A stretch of 29,312 nucleotides of DNA, from the NCBI GenBank assembly GCA_937930165.1, contig CALGVL010000052.1, positions 1 through 29,312 on the forward strand. The letters are read 5' to 3'. The notes under the pieces were generated by a model, which worked only from the letters and a program-made list of their open reading frames with translations, was not told the DNA's origin and searched no databases. This stretch comes from an uncultured Acetobacteraceae bacterium (GTDB lineage Bacteria; Pseudomonadota; Alphaproteobacteria; Acetobacterales; Acetobacteraceae). Position numbers and translations under genes: made by a program. How positions within the stretch are numbered: the first letter of the stretch is position 1; every line of letters starts with the position of its first letter. Below are positions 14,786 through 23,183 of the stretch, piece by piece.

Positions 14786-15685
14786 TCAGGCATCGCCGGC
14801 GTCCCACAGCCGCGCCGCGCCCAGCACGCCGGAGCTGTCGCCATGCCGGGCGCGCAGCAGCGGCGTGGTCACCTTGTCGCTGAACACCCAGCGGGGCCAG
14901 AGGGCGGGGACGTCCCGGTACAGGTGCTCCATGTTGGACAAGCCGCCACCCAGCAGGATGCAGTCCGGGTCAAGCAGGTTGATGACATGCGCCAGCGCCC
15001 GCGCCAGCCGGTCCGTGTGCCGCGCCAGCGCCGCACCGGCCCTGGCATCCCCGGCGGCGGCACGGGCGGGCAGTGCGCCGGCATCCCGCGCGCCAGGGCC
15101 GTCCGCATCGGCCGCCAGCGCCGGGCCGCAGAGGAAAGTCTCGATGCAGCCATGCCGGCCGCACCAGCAGGCGGGGCCGGGATGCTCCTCAGCTGTCATC
15201 CAGGGCAGGGGGTTATGGCCCCATTCGCCGGCGATGCGGTTCCGCCCCTCCAGGATCCGGCCGCCGATGACGATGCCTGCCCCGACGCCGGTGCCGAGGA
15301 TAACGGCAAAGACCGTATGGAACCCCGCTGCGGCGCCATCCGCCGCTTCGCTCATCGCCAGGCAATTGGCATCGTTGCTGATGCGGACGGGGCGGCCGAG
15401 CCGCGCCTCCAGGTCCCGGTCCAGACTGCCGCCGTTCAGCCAGGTGGAATTCGCCCCGCGCACCAGGCCAGTCGTGGGCGAGAGGCTGCCGGGGATGCCG
15501 ACCCCCACCGTGCCGCGCGCACCCAATTCCCGCTCAGCCGCTTCCACCATCTCCCCGATCAGGGCGATGACGCCGGCGTAATCGGGCGGCGTGGGGGCAC
15601 GGCGGCGGAGGCGCAGCCCCCCATCCGGGCCGAGCGCTGCGATTTCTGTCTTGGTGCCGCCGAGGTCGATGCCGATGCGGATCAT
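14786..15685 (-). CDS. ROK-family sugar kinase (fructokinase/N-acetylglucosamine kinase-like)
   Basis: Cytoplasmic ATP-dependent hexose kinase of the ROK family, 299 aa, as expected for the kinase (not repressor) branch because no helix-turn-helix precedes it. The phosphate-binding motif DLGGTKT (7-13) is present, with the catalytic Asp at 105 in SNDANCLA, the loop GTGVGAGIVI, and the ROK signature with zinc ligands: H157 in GEWGH and the cysteines of CWCGRHGCIE (173, 175, 180). The context around NDANC and the LEGRNRIAGEWGHNPL stretch most resembles E. coli Mak/NagK. The start at 15685 puts MIRIGIDLGG at the N-terminus; the open frame further upstream is unrelated. It is probably co-transcribed with dinB and is divergent from the TusA-like gene (79-bp spacer). 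Confidence 0.92.
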   Translation of the reverse strand: MIRIGIDLGGTKTEIAALGPDGGLRLRRRAPTPPDYAGVIALIGEMVEAAERELGARGTVGVGIPGSLSPTTGLVRGANSTWLNGGSLDRDLEARLGRPVRISNDANCLAMSEAADGAAAGFHTVFAVILGTGVGAGIVIGGRILEGRNRIAGEWGHNPLPWMTAEEHPGPACWCGRHGCIETFLCGPALAADADGPGARDAGALPARAAAGDARAGAALARHTDRLARALAHVINLLDPDCILLGGGLSNMEHLYRDVPALWPRWVFSDKVTTPLLRARHGDSSGVLGAARLWDAGDA

Positions 15686-15764
15686 GATCCCGCGGAGGTT
15701 GGGCCAGTCGGGCCTTGCATCGCAAGCCTTGCGGCGGCCTCGCGCGGGTGCTGGACTCCCTGGC

Positions 15765-15998
15765 ATGTCGGACACCACGCTCGATGTGCAGGGCCTGACC
15801 TGCCCGCTTCCCGTGCTGAAGGCGAACAAGGCGCTGCGCGGCCTGTCGCCGGGCGCCCGCCTGACCGTGCTGGCGACCGATCCCGCCAGCGTGAAGGACT
15901 TCTCCGCCTTCTGTCAGGAGACGGGGCATGAGCTGCTCTCCTTCGGCGAGAGCGACGGGGTCTACCGCTTCGTGCTGCGCAAGCGTGCGGCGCCATGA
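15765..15998 (+). CDS. TusA-family sulfur carrier/sulfurtransferase
   Basis: Small cytoplasmic sulfur-transfer protein of the TusA/SirA/YeeD family, 77 aa, normal length. The key motif is LTCPLPVLKA with the persulfide-bearing Cys at 13 (CPxP pattern), followed by the beta-alpha-beta-alpha-beta fold segments (ARLTVLATDP, VKDFSAFCQETGHEL). In other bacteria such proteins pass sulfur to tRNA thiolation, molybdenum cofactor or sulfur-oxidation partners. No TusBCD or DsrE genes are nearby, so the partner is unknown. The start ATG at 15765 aligns with the family's N-terminus; no strong ribosome-binding site is seen. The stop overlaps the start of the deacetylase-like gene by 4 bp (ATGA). Confidence 0.9.
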   Translation: MSDTTLDVQGLTCPLPVLKANKALRGLSPGARLTVLATDPASVKDFSAFCQETGHELLSFGESDGVYRFVLRKRAAP

Positions 15999-16924
15999 GC
16001 GTGCTGCTGCTCAGCCACCGGGACTGCCTGAGGCATGATCCCGGCGATTTCCACCCCGAATGCCCGGACCGGCTGCGCGCGGTGATGCAGGCCCTGGACC
16101 AGGAGGAATTCGCCGAGCTGATCCGCGACCAGGCGCCGGAGGCCACGGTGGAGCAGCTTTGCCGCGTGCATCCGCGCAATTACGTGGAGGCGATCCTGGA
16201 GATCCGCCCCGGGCTGGGGGAGAGCGTGCCCCTGGATGGCGACACCATCATGAGCCACGGCAGCGCGGAGGCCGCGCTACGTGCCGCCGGTGCCGGCGTG
16301 GCGGCGGTGGATGCCGTGTGCAAGGGTGAGATGCGCCGCGCCTTCTGCGCCATCCGCCCGCCCGGCCACCATGCCGAACCGTCGCGACCCATGGGCTTCT
16401 GCTTCTTCTCCAATGCCGTGGTCGCCGCCCGCCATGCCCAGGCGGCGCATGGTGTCGAGCGGGTGGCGATCGTCGATTTCGACGTGCATCACGGCAACGG
16501 CACCCAGGCCTGCGTGGAGGCGGATGCAACCATCCTCTACGCCTCCTCCCACCAATGGCCGCTCTATCCCGGCACCGGCGATGCGCGGGAGCAGGGGGTG
16601 GGCAATGTCTTCAATGCGCCGCTGCCGCCCGGCGCGGATGGCGAGACCTTCCGCGCAGCCTGGCGGGACCGGCTGCTGCCCGCCATCGACGCCTTCGCGC
16701 CGGGGCTGGTGGTGGTTTCCGCCGGCTTCGACGCGCATGCGCGCGACCCGCTGGCGCAATTGCGGGTGCGGGAGCCGGACTTCGCCTGGCTGACCGCGGA
16801 ACTCTGCGGCATCGCCGAACGGCATTGCCGCGGCCGCCTGGTCAGCCTGCTGGAGGGCGGCTACGACCTGGAGGCGCTGGCGCATTCCGTCGCCGCGCAT
16901 GTGCGGGCGCTGATGCGCAGCTGA
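15995..16924 (+). CDS. Histone deacetylase family protein (class II HDAC/acetylpolyamine amidohydrolase-like)
   Basis: Zinc-dependent deacetylase-fold amidohydrolase, 309 aa, the expected size for bacterial HDAC-like enzymes. Catalytic elements: the His pair H125/H126 in RPPGHHA, zinc ligands D163 and H165 in DFDVHHGNGT, D246 in SAGFDAH, and the transition-state Tyr at 290 in LLEGGYDLEAL. The intact set predicts an active enzyme, probably acting on acetylated lysines, polyamines or a related amide. No signal peptide is present. Translation is coupled to the TusA-like gene by a 4-bp ATGA overlap. In many alphaproteobacteria I recall an xseB-ispA-dxs neighbourhood next to this enzyme; that is absent here. 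The 3' end faces a small convergent gene 13 bp away. Confidence 0.93.
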   Translation: MSVLLLSHRDCLRHDPGDFHPECPDRLRAVMQALDQEEFAELIRDQAPEATVEQLCRVHPRNYVEAILEIRPGLGESVPLDGDTIMSHGSAEAALRAAGAGVAAVDAVCKGEMRRAFCAIRPPGHHAEPSRPMGFCFFSNAVVAARHAQAAHGVERVAIVDFDVHHGNGTQACVEADATILYASSHQWPLYPGTGDAREQGVGNVFNAPLPPGADGETFRAAWRDRLLPAIDAFAPGLVVVSAGFDAHARDPLAQLRVREPDFAWLTAELCGIAERHCRGRLVSLLEGGYDLEALAHSVAAHVRALMRS

Positions 16925-16937
16925 GACGCGGGGACCG

Positions 16938-17147
16938 CTAGGGTCCGCGCCAGCGGAAGAGAGGCCCGTGCGCCGATCGCTTCTCCTGCGGCCAGAGATT
17001 GAAGGCCCGGTCGGCGAGGCCGATCACCAGCGCCGCCACCAGCGCGACCAGCATGATGATCGCGCGCCGCCGTCCTGGCGGGTTGCGGAGCAGCATGGCA
17101 AGGCGGAGGAGCAGGCGCGCGATCGGATCCATGCCATAGCTTACCAT
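16938..17147 (-). CDS. Small single-pass membrane protein, conserved-hypothetical type
   Basis: ORF of 69 aa (64 aa if the ATG at 17132 is used). The N-terminus is an amphipathic, basic stretch (ARLLLRLAMLLRNPPGRRR), followed by one membrane helix of about 18 residues (AIIMLVALVAALVIGLA) and a polar tail ending in a tryptophan- and proline-containing segment. This layout resembles short hypothetical proteins I recall from Acetobacteraceae, but I cannot confirm homology. Neither start has a strong ribosome-binding site. It sits downstream of, and in line with, the PRC-barrel gene. Function is unknown. Confidence 0.5.
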   Translation of the reverse strand: MVSYGMDPIARLLLRLAMLLRNPPGRRRAIIMLVALVAALVIGLADRAFNLWPQEKRSAHGPLFRWRGP

Positions 17148-17203
17148 GGCGGTGCGTCCGGCAGGATGGCCGGGCGGGGCGCGACTGGGGTACTGGCCTC
17201 CGG

Positions 17204-17599
17204 TCAGAGATAATAGGGCGTGCCGTAATACTCGTAGACCGTGCGCCCGTAAGCCGGATCGCCCCAGGGCGGCTGGTCCGCCGGATAGCTCGGCGCCCTC
17301 TCCAATTGCTCGCGGCTGAGATCGACGACATAGCCGAGCAGGCGCGTGTCATAGGTCAGCGCCTTCCAGGGTAGCGGGTGGTAGTGCTCGCCAATGCCGA
17401 GGAAGCCGCCGAAGCTCATCACCGCGTACTGCACCTGCCCGGTGATCTTGTCGATCATCAGCGTATGGACAGAGCCGAGGCGGTCGCCCTGGCGATTGAA
17501 GACCGCGGTTCCCTCGACCTTGTCGGAGGCGATCAGCCGCTCCGTCTCGTTGATGGCGATGCCGCCCTGGCCATCGCTGCCCGTGGTGGTGGTGGACAT
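17204..17599 (-). CDS. PRC-barrel domain protein
   Basis: 131-aa cytoplasmic protein with one PRC-barrel domain at about residues 22-95. This small beta-barrel is also found in photosynthetic reaction-centre subunit H and in the RimM ribosome-maturation factor. Recognisable segments are ASDKVEGTAVFNRQGDRLGS, HTLMIDKITGQVQYAVMSFG and FLGIGEHYHPLPWKALTYD, typical of the stand-alone PRC proteins frequent in alphaproteobacteria. The C-terminal tail is Tyr/Pro-rich. GGGGAG lies 7 bp before the ATG at 17599. The role of stand-alone members is poorly known (stress, envelope or protein interaction). The gene follows the VOC gene on the same strand with a 69-bp spacer. Confidence 0.9.
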   Translation of the reverse strand: MSTTTTGSDGQGGIAINETERLIASDKVEGTAVFNRQGDRLGSVHTLMIDKITGQVQYAVMSFGGFLGIGEHYHPLPWKALTYDTRLLGYVVDLSREQLERAPSYPADQPPWGDPAYGRTVYEYYGTPYYL

Positions 17600-17668
17600 G
17601 CGGAGTCTCCCCTTATCCCGATCAGGGGATCAACCGCGGCAAGGGCGGATGGTTGCGCTGCCGCCGGC

Positions 17669-18553
17669 TCAGTCCGGCGCCATGGCCGGCGGCCAGGCCT
17701 CATGGCCTGGCGCGTAATTGCGGTTGTTGATGGCGGCGTTGCGGTTGACCAGGGGGCGCGCATAGAGCGGGTGCGTCATGCTGCGCACCTCATGCTCCAC
17801 CGTGAACAGCAGCTTGCCCGTTCCGGGATCCACGATGTCGGTGAAGCGGTACTGCCAGGGATTGCTCTCCTCGGTGATCAGCCCGCGCTCCCGCAGCTTC
17901 GCATGCGGTCCACCGAAATCGGCCAGGGTGATCTGGATATGGTGGCCGTCGAAGGGCGGCAGCTCCCGCTCCGTCTCACGGAAGATCAGGTATTGGCCGT
18001 TCGCCACCAGCACCCGCGCCGTGCCGTCCTCCAGGCTGGCCGGGGCGCCGAGGATCTCGCGGTAGAAGCGCACGATGCCGGGCAGCGTGCCGGCCGGCAC
18101 CTCGAATTCGACATAGGGGATGCCGAGGGTGATGCGGCCGAAGCGCCGCGCATCCGGTTCGTAGCAGCGGTAGCGGTTGCCCCAGGGGCAGATGGCCTCG
18201 ACATGGTCCGCCGCTTCGGTGAAGGCGAATTGCGTGCCTTCGAGCTGGCCGCGCACCCGCGCCAGGCGTTCCAGCAATTGCCTGCGGCTCGGCAGCACCA
18301 GCCCGACATGGCCGCGCAGGCGCTGCGCCTTGCCGGTGGGCAGGTGGAACTGGCTGATGCCGGTATTCGCCCACATGTTGTCGATGCCGGTCATCAGATA
18401 GGGATCGCGCGTCAGGCCGAGCCCGCTGATGTAGAAGGACGTCGCCTTGAGCTGGTCCGGAACCCGCAGGTTGACGTGCTGCAGCTCCACGACATTGCCC
18501 AGGGACTCCCTGGTGCGGTCATAGGGGCAGTCGGGCCTGGTGGTGTTGTCCAT
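17669..18553 (-). CDS. Two-domain VOC (glyoxalase/extradiol dioxygenase) family protein
   Basis: 294-aa protein with two vicinal-oxygen-chelate domains (about 22-135 and 143-260), the layout of extradiol ring-cleavage dioxygenases and related lyases. Candidate metal ligands are H26 (VELQHVNLRV), a His in GISQFHLP (70), the second-domain His pair (FDGHHIQITL, 204-205) and the Glu of LLFTVEHEV. The assignment of the actual metal site is uncertain. The start ATG at 18553 has GGGAGGAG 5-12 bp upstream; the longer open frame beyond it has no family similarity. It is divergent from a Bug receptor gene, suggesting catabolism of an imported aromatic or carboxylate compound. The true substrate is unknown. 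Confidence 0.85.
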   Translation of the reverse strand: MDNTTRPDCPYDRTRESLGNVVELQHVNLRVPDQLKATSFYISGLGLTRDPYLMTGIDNMWANTGISQFHLPTGKAQRLRGHVGLVLPSRRQLLERLARVRGQLEGTQFAFTEAADHVEAICPWGNRYRCYEPDARRFGRITLGIPYVEFEVPAGTLPGIVRFYREILGAPASLEDGTARVLVANGQYLIFRETERELPPFDGHHIQITLADFGGPHAKLRERGLITEESNPWQYRFTDIVDPGTGKLLFTVEHEVRSMTHPLYARPLVNRNAAINNRNYAPGHEAWPPAMAPD

Positions 18554-18689
18554 ATGCGCTCCTCCCGCGCTGAGCCGGCCAGGCGGCAAGCTTCGCGCCG
18601 GCCATGCCGGCTGTCCAGGGAGGGGGATTGTCCGGCAGGCCGCCCCTGTCGCAGGCTTCCGGGATAACGAAAGTGGGGGAAACGTAATC

Positions 18690-19664
18690 ATGCACAGCAC
18701 GCGACGCGGCCTTCTGGCCGGCGCAGCCGCCATCCTCGTGGCCCGGCCTGGTCTGGCGCAGGAAGCATGGCCGACGCGCCCGGTCCGGGTCCTGATCGGC
18801 TTCCCGCCCGGCGGCGGCGTGGACATCGTGGCGCGGCTGCTGATGCCGAAGCTGTCGGAGCGGCTCGGCCAGCCTTTCCTGGTGGAGAACCGCGCCGGGG
18901 CCAATGGCAACATTGCCATGGACGCGGCGGTGAAGGCGCCGGCCGACGGCTACACGCTGTTCTACGGCAATGTCGGCAATCTGGCCGTCACCAACGCACT
19001 CTACCGGGAACTGAGCTTCGACACGCTGCGCGACTTCGTGCCCGTGGCCCAGACCATGGAATCCTCCCTGGTCATCGCCGTGGCGGATGCGGTGCCGGCA
19101 CGGACGCTGGGCGAGCTGATCGCCTATGCGAAGGCCAATCCGGGGCGGCTGAATGCCGGCTCGGCCGGAGCGGGCGGGCCGTCCCACCTGGCGCTGGAGC
19201 TGTTCAAGCGGCAGACCGGGCTGGACATCGTGCATGTGCCCTATCGCGGCAGCGCCCCGGCGGTGCAGGACCTCGCCGGCGGCCGGGTGCAGATGCTGAT
19301 CGACGGCTACAGCCTGATGCGCGCGGTGGTGGAGGGCGGCAAGGCGCGGGTACTGGCTGTGGCGGCTGCAGAGCGGCAGGAGATCCTGCCCCAGGTGCCG
19401 ACCACGGCGGAGGCCGGGCTGCCGGGCTTCGTGGCCGGAAGCTGGCACGCCCTGGTCGCCCCCGCCGGCACGCCGCCCGCGGTGCTGCGCCGGCTGGAGG
19501 AAGCGGTGGCCTGGGCGCTACGGGAAACCGACCTGCCCCAGGCTTTCGCTGGGCAGGGTGTGGCGGCGCGCTTCCGCAACGCCGCCGAGACCCGTGCCTT
19601 CATTGCCGCTGAGCGCGAGCGCTGGGGCCGGGTGGTGCGGGAGGCCGGCATCACCCTGGACTGA
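18690..19664 (+). CDS. Bug/TctC-family solute-binding protein
   Basis: Periplasmic solute-binding receptor of the Bug family, 324 aa. The signal peptide MHSTRRGLLAGAAAILVARP has a Tat-like STRRGLL motif and ends near GLAQ. Hallmarks: TRPVRVLIGFPPGGGVDIVA, LVENRAGANGNIAMDAAV, PADGYTLFYGN, DIVHVPYRGSAPAVQDLAGG and PTTAEAGLPGF. GGGGGAAACG precedes the ATG at 18690. No TctA/TctB genes are adjacent, so it may serve a shared transporter or act as a sensor-type receptor. It is divergent from the VOC gene (136-bp spacer) and convergent with the next Bug gene. The stop codon is part of a 14-bp perfect palindrome (19664-19677). Confidence 0.93.
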   Translation: MHSTRRGLLAGAAAILVARPGLAQEAWPTRPVRVLIGFPPGGGVDIVARLLMPKLSERLGQPFLVENRAGANGNIAMDAAVKAPADGYTLFYGNVGNLAVTNALYRELSFDTLRDFVPVAQTMESSLVIAVADAVPARTLGELIAYAKANPGRLNAGSAGAGGPSHLALELFKRQTGLDIVHVPYRGSAPAVQDLAGGRVQMLIDGYSLMRAVVEGGKARVLAVAAAERQEILPQVPTTAEAGLPGFVAGSWHALVAPAGTPPAVLRRLEEAVAWALRETDLPQAFAGQGVAARFRNAAETRAFIAAERERWGRVVREAGITLD

Positions 19665-19695
19665 TGCCGGCCGGCATGCGGCAGGGCCGCGCGGA

Positions 19696-20688
19696 TCAGT
19701 CCGCGTAGACCCCCGCCGCCTGGATGATCGGCCGCCACTTGGCGATGTCGGCCTGCCAGAACCGCCGATGTGCCTCCGGCGTCGCCTGGTCCTGCGCCAC
19801 CGGGGTGGTGCCGAGTTCGGCGAAGCGCCGGATCACCCGCTCGTCACGCAGCGCGGCCTGGAGGGCGCGGGAGAGACGCTGGGTGATCTCCGCCGGGGTG
19901 CCCTTCGGCGCATAGAGGCCGTGCCAGACCGTCACCTCGAAGCCCGGCAGCCCGGCCTCGGCGGCGGTCGGGACGTTCGGCAGGGCCGCGATCCGCTCGC
20001 GCGTCGTCACGGCGAAGACCTTGATGGCGCCGGCATTGATCTGCTCGGTGGTGCTGGTGGTCTGGTCGCACATCAGGTCGATGCGGCCGGAGAGCACCTC
20101 CTGCATGGCCGGGCCGGTGCCGCGGAAGGGCACAGTGGTCATCGCCGTGTCCACCGACTTCATCAGCAGCAGGCCGCAGAGATGGCTGGCGGCGCCGATG
20201 CCGGCATTGGCGTAGTTGAGCTTGTCCTTCTCCCGCTTGATGACCGCGACGGCCTCGGCCAGCGTGTTTGCCGGGAAATCCTTCTTGGCCACCAGGGTCA
20301 TCGGCACTTCGGTGACGAGGCCGATGGTCTCGAAGCCGTTCACCGGGTCATAGGGCAGGCGGCGATACAGGGTCGGCGTGGTGGCCATGCCGATATGGTG
20401 CAGCAGCAGGGTGTAGCCGTCCGGCCGCGCCTGGGCGACGCGCGCCGCGCCCAGGGTGCCGCCGGCGCCGCCGACATTCTCCACCACCACGGACTGACCA
20501 AGATCGCGGGACATCGCCTCGGCCACCAGGCGGGTCACCGTGTCGGTCGGACCACCGGCCGCGAAGGGGACGATGATGGTGATGGTCCGGCTGGGGAATT
20601 GCTGCGCCTTGGCCGGCCCGGATGCGAGGCCGAAGCCGGCGAGCGCACCCGCGGCGAGCCCGAGGAGGCGGCGGCGATAAAGACTCAT
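19696..20688 (-). CDS. Bug/TctC-family solute-binding protein
   Basis: Third Bug-family periplasmic receptor in the window, 330 aa. The signal peptide MSLYRRRLLGLAAGALAGFG has a twin-arginine type RRRLLGL motif and a likely cleavage site after AKA. Family segments: SRTITIIVPFAAGGPTDTVT, VVVENVGGAGGTLGAARV, ARPDGYTLLLHHIGMAT, TTVPFRGTGPAMQEVLSGR and PTAAEAGLPGFEV. GGAGAAG lies 6 bp before the ATG at 20688. It is separated by 31 bp from the convergent Bug gene, yet the two differ clearly in sequence, so this is not a recent tandem duplication. It lies 76 bp downstream of lepA on the same strand and may be partly read through from it. Confidence 0.93.
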   Translation of the reverse strand: MSLYRRRLLGLAAGALAGFGLASGPAKAQQFPSRTITIIVPFAAGGPTDTVTRLVAEAMSRDLGQSVVVENVGGAGGTLGAARVAQARPDGYTLLLHHIGMATTPTLYRRLPYDPVNGFETIGLVTEVPMTLVAKKDFPANTLAEAVAVIKREKDKLNYANAGIGAASHLCGLLLMKSVDTAMTTVPFRGTGPAMQEVLSGRIDLMCDQTTSTTEQINAGAIKVFAVTTRERIAALPNVPTAAEAGLPGFEVTVWHGLYAPKGTPAEITQRLSRALQAALRDERVIRRFAELGTTPVAQDQATPEAHRRFWQADIAKWRPIIQAAGVYAD

Positions 20689-20764
20689 TGCTGACTTCTC
20701 CGGAGGATGTCCGTGACGATTTAGGAATGATGTACTCTGCCGACTGAATCAAGTCGCCCGGGAG

Positions 20765-22570
20765 TCAGGCATCCATCTTCAGGGCGGCGATGAAGGCGCT
20801 CTGCGGGATCTCGACCTTGCCGAATTGCCGCATGCGCTTCTTGCCTTCCTTCTGCTTCTCCAGCAGCTTCCGCTTGCGGGTGATGTCGCCGCCATAGCAT
20901 TTGGCGGTTACATCCTTGGAGAGGGCGGAGATGGTCTCGCGCGCGATGACCCGGCCGCCGATCGCCGCCTGAATCGGGATCTTGAAGAGCTGGCGGGGGA
21001 TCAGTTCCTTCAGCCGCTCGCAGATGGCGCGGCCGCGCTTCTCCGCCTGGCTGCGATGCGCCATGAAGGCCAGCGCGTCCACGGGCTCTCCGTTCACCAG
21101 GATGGAGATCTTCACCAGATCGCTCTCGTCATAGCCATCCATCTGGTAGTCGAAGCTGGCATAGCCACGGGAGACGGATTTCAGCCGGTCGTAGAAGTCG
21201 AACACCACCTCGTTCAGCGGCAGCCGGTACACCGCCATGGCGCGGCTGCCGACATAGGTGAGTTCCACCTGCTGGCCGCGCCGCTCGTTGCACAGGGTCA
21301 GCACCGCGCCGAGATAATCGTCCGGCACCATGATGGTGGCCTTGATCCAGGGCTCCTCGATCACGTCCACTACGCTGCCGTCCGGCATGTCGGCCGGGTT
21401 GTGCAGCTCGATCCACTCGCCGTTGGTCTTGCGAATCCGGTAGACGACGCTGGGCGCGGTCGCGATCAGGTCCAGGTCGAATTCGCGGGACAGCCGCTCC
21501 TGCACGATCTCCAGGTGCAGCAGGCCAAGGAAGCCGCAGCGGAAGCCGAAGCCGAGCGCGGCGGAGGTCTCCGGCTCATAGTGGAAGCTGGCGTCGTTCA
21601 GGCGCAGCTTGGCCAGGCTCTCGCGCAGCTTCTCGAAATCGTCCGCATCCACGGGGTAGAGGCCGCACCAGACCACGGGGATGGAGGGCTTGAAGCCCGG
21701 CAGCGGCTCGGCAGCCGGGTTGCGGTCGTCGGTGATGGTGTCGCCCACATTGGTATCCGCCACCGTCTTGATGGCAGCGGTGACATAACCCATCTCGCCT
21801 GGCCCGAGGCTGTCCACCGGCACCATCTTGGGCGTGAAGACGCCGACCTGCTCCACCGTATGGACCGCGCCGTTCGACATCATGCGGATGCGCTGGCCCT
21901 TCTTCAGGTGCCCGTCCTTTACCCGCACCAGCACGACCACGCCCAGATAGGGGTCGTACCAGCTATCGACCAGCAGCGCCTTCAGGGGGGCGGCGGGGTC
22001 GCCCTTGGGGGGCGGCAGGCGGGTGACGATCGCCTCCAGCACGCCTTCGATGTTCAGGCCGGTCTTGGCGCTGATCATCACCGCGTCGTCGGCGGGCAGG
22101 CCGACCACATCCTCGATCTGCTGCTTGACCCGGTCGGGCTCGGCGGCCGGCAGATCGATCTTGTTCAGCACCGGCACGATCTCATGCCCGGCATCGATCG
22201 CCTGATAGACATTGGCCAGGGTCTGCGCCTCGACGCCCTGGGAGGCATCGACGACCAGCAGGCTGCCCTCGCAGGCGGCCAGGCTACGGCTCACCTCATA
22301 GGCGAAGTCCACATGGCCGGGCGTGTCCATGAGGTTCAGCTCATAGGTCTGGCCGTCCTTCGCCGGATAGGTCAGCCGGACGGTCTGGGCCTTGATGGTG
22401 ATGCCCCGTTCCCGCTCCAGCTCCATGTTGTCCAGGACTTGGTCCTTCATCTCGCGGGCGGAGAGGGCGCCCGTAGCCTGGATCAGCCGGTCGGCCAGCG
22501 TGGACTTGCCGTGGTCGATATGGGCGATGATCGCGAAGTTGCGGATGCGGGAGAGGGGCGTTTCGGTCAT
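20765..22570 (-). CDS. lepA: Translation elongation factor 4 (back-translocase)
   Basis: Ribosome-associated GTPase EF4, 601 aa, full length. GTP-binding motifs: G1 AHIDHGKST (16-24), G3 DTPGH, and G4 NKID. These are followed by domain II (VVVLVRVKDGHLKKGQRIRM), domains III and V like EF-G, and the LepA-specific C-terminal domain with GKVEIPQSAFIAALK at the end. The start at 22570 (MTETPLSRIRNFAIIAHIDH) matches the family; the ATG at 22606 would add twelve unlike residues. A candidate promoter lies about 60-85 bp upstream in the divergent spacer. It is a highly conserved housekeeping gene. Confidence 0.98.
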   Translation of the reverse strand: MTETPLSRIRNFAIIAHIDHGKSTLADRLIQATGALSAREMKDQVLDNMELERERGITIKAQTVRLTYPAKDGQTYELNLMDTPGHVDFAYEVSRSLAACEGSLLVVDASQGVEAQTLANVYQAIDAGHEIVPVLNKIDLPAAEPDRVKQQIEDVVGLPADDAVMISAKTGLNIEGVLEAIVTRLPPPKGDPAAPLKALLVDSWYDPYLGVVVLVRVKDGHLKKGQRIRMMSNGAVHTVEQVGVFTPKMVPVDSLGPGEMGYVTAAIKTVADTNVGDTITDDRNPAAEPLPGFKPSIPVVWCGLYPVDADDFEKLRESLAKLRLNDASFHYEPETSAALGFGFRCGFLGLLHLEIVQERLSREFDLDLIATAPSVVYRIRKTNGEWIELHNPADMPDGSVVDVIEEPWIKATIMVPDDYLGAVLTLCNERRGQQVELTYVGSRAMAVYRLPLNEVVFDFYDRLKSVSRGYASFDYQMDGYDESDLVKISILVNGEPVDALAFMAHRSQAEKRGRAICERLKELIPRQLFKIPIQAAIGGRVIARETISALSKDVTAKCYGGDITRKRKLLEKQKEGKKRMRQFGKVEIPQSAFIAALKMDA

Positions 22571-22628
22571 GGGATTCCGGCGGCACGGGGCCAAATGGGC
22601 GGGCATGGCGCCCGGCCTGTTTCCGTTG

Positions 22629-22656
22629 AGATAAGCCAGGCAGCCGGCAAATCAAA
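22629..22656 (-). promoter_or_regulatory. Candidate promoter of lepA
   Basis: On the minus strand TTGATT (22656-22651) and TATCTC (22634-22629) are 16 bp apart, about 60 bp before the lepA ATG, in a locally AT-richer stretch. Each hexamer matches 4 of 6 consensus positions. Confidence 0.4.
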
Positions 22657-22697
22657 GTGCGGGCTGGCGGCCGGTTCGGGATCGGAGGGTGCGGACC

Positions 22698-23162
22698 ATG
22701 ATCTTGCCGGTGGTACGGGTTCTTGCGGTGCTGCTGACGGCCCTGGAACTGGTGCCCAGCGGGGCGCATCTGTTCGAGTTGCCGAACAAGATCGGCCTGT
22801 CGAGGGATGCCTATTTCACCGTCCAGGGCATCTACAATGGCTGGGCGATGTTCGGCGCGGTGCTGATTGGCGCAATCCTGGCCAACCTCCTGCATGCTTG
22901 GCTGCTGCGCCACCGGCCCGTCCCCTGCGGGCTGGCCCTGGCGGCGGGGCTGCTGATGCTGGCGACCCTCGCCATCTTCTTCACCTGGACTTATCCGGCC
23001 AACCAGGCAACGGCGAACTGGACCTCCATCCCGGCGGACTGGGAAAGCCTGCGGACCCAGTGGGAATATTCCCACGCCGTGAATGCGGTGCTGACTTTCC
23101 TGGCGCTGATCGCGGCGACTCTCGCCGCGGTGGAGGGAGCGAAAGCCACGCCAGGGCGCTGA
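22698..23162 (+). CDS. DUF1772-like integral membrane protein
   Basis: 154-aa inner-membrane protein with four hydrophobic segments (about 5-20, 48-68, 78-97 and 130-148). The loop after the third helix reads TWTYPANQATANWT and then WESLRTQWEYSHAVNAVLTF, the pattern typical of the DUF1772 family (some fungal members are called anthrone-oxygenase-like). No bacterial function is established. The ATG at 22698 is chosen because GGAGGG lies 8 bp upstream; a GTG three codons earlier overlaps that site. It is divergent from lepA and convergent with pheT, with a bidirectional-type hairpin between. Confidence 0.8.
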   Translation: MILPVVRVLAVLLTALELVPSGAHLFELPNKIGLSRDAYFTVQGIYNGWAMFGAVLIGAILANLLHAWLLRHRPVPCGLALAAGLLMLATLAIFFTWTYPANQATANWTSIPADWESLRTQWEYSHAVNAVLTFLALIAATLAAVEGAKATPGR

Positions 23163-23183
23163 GGCGGCCCGATCGGCAGAAGG

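Noticed and set aside
14309..15931. Plus-strand frame of about 540 codons covering dinB, the ROK kinase and the TusA-like gene
   Set aside because: It spans three well-identified genes in other frames and has no coherent domain.
19664..19677. 14-bp perfect palindrome as a terminator
   Set aside because: It has no loop and no T-tract. GCCGGC-type palindromes are common by chance at this GC content.
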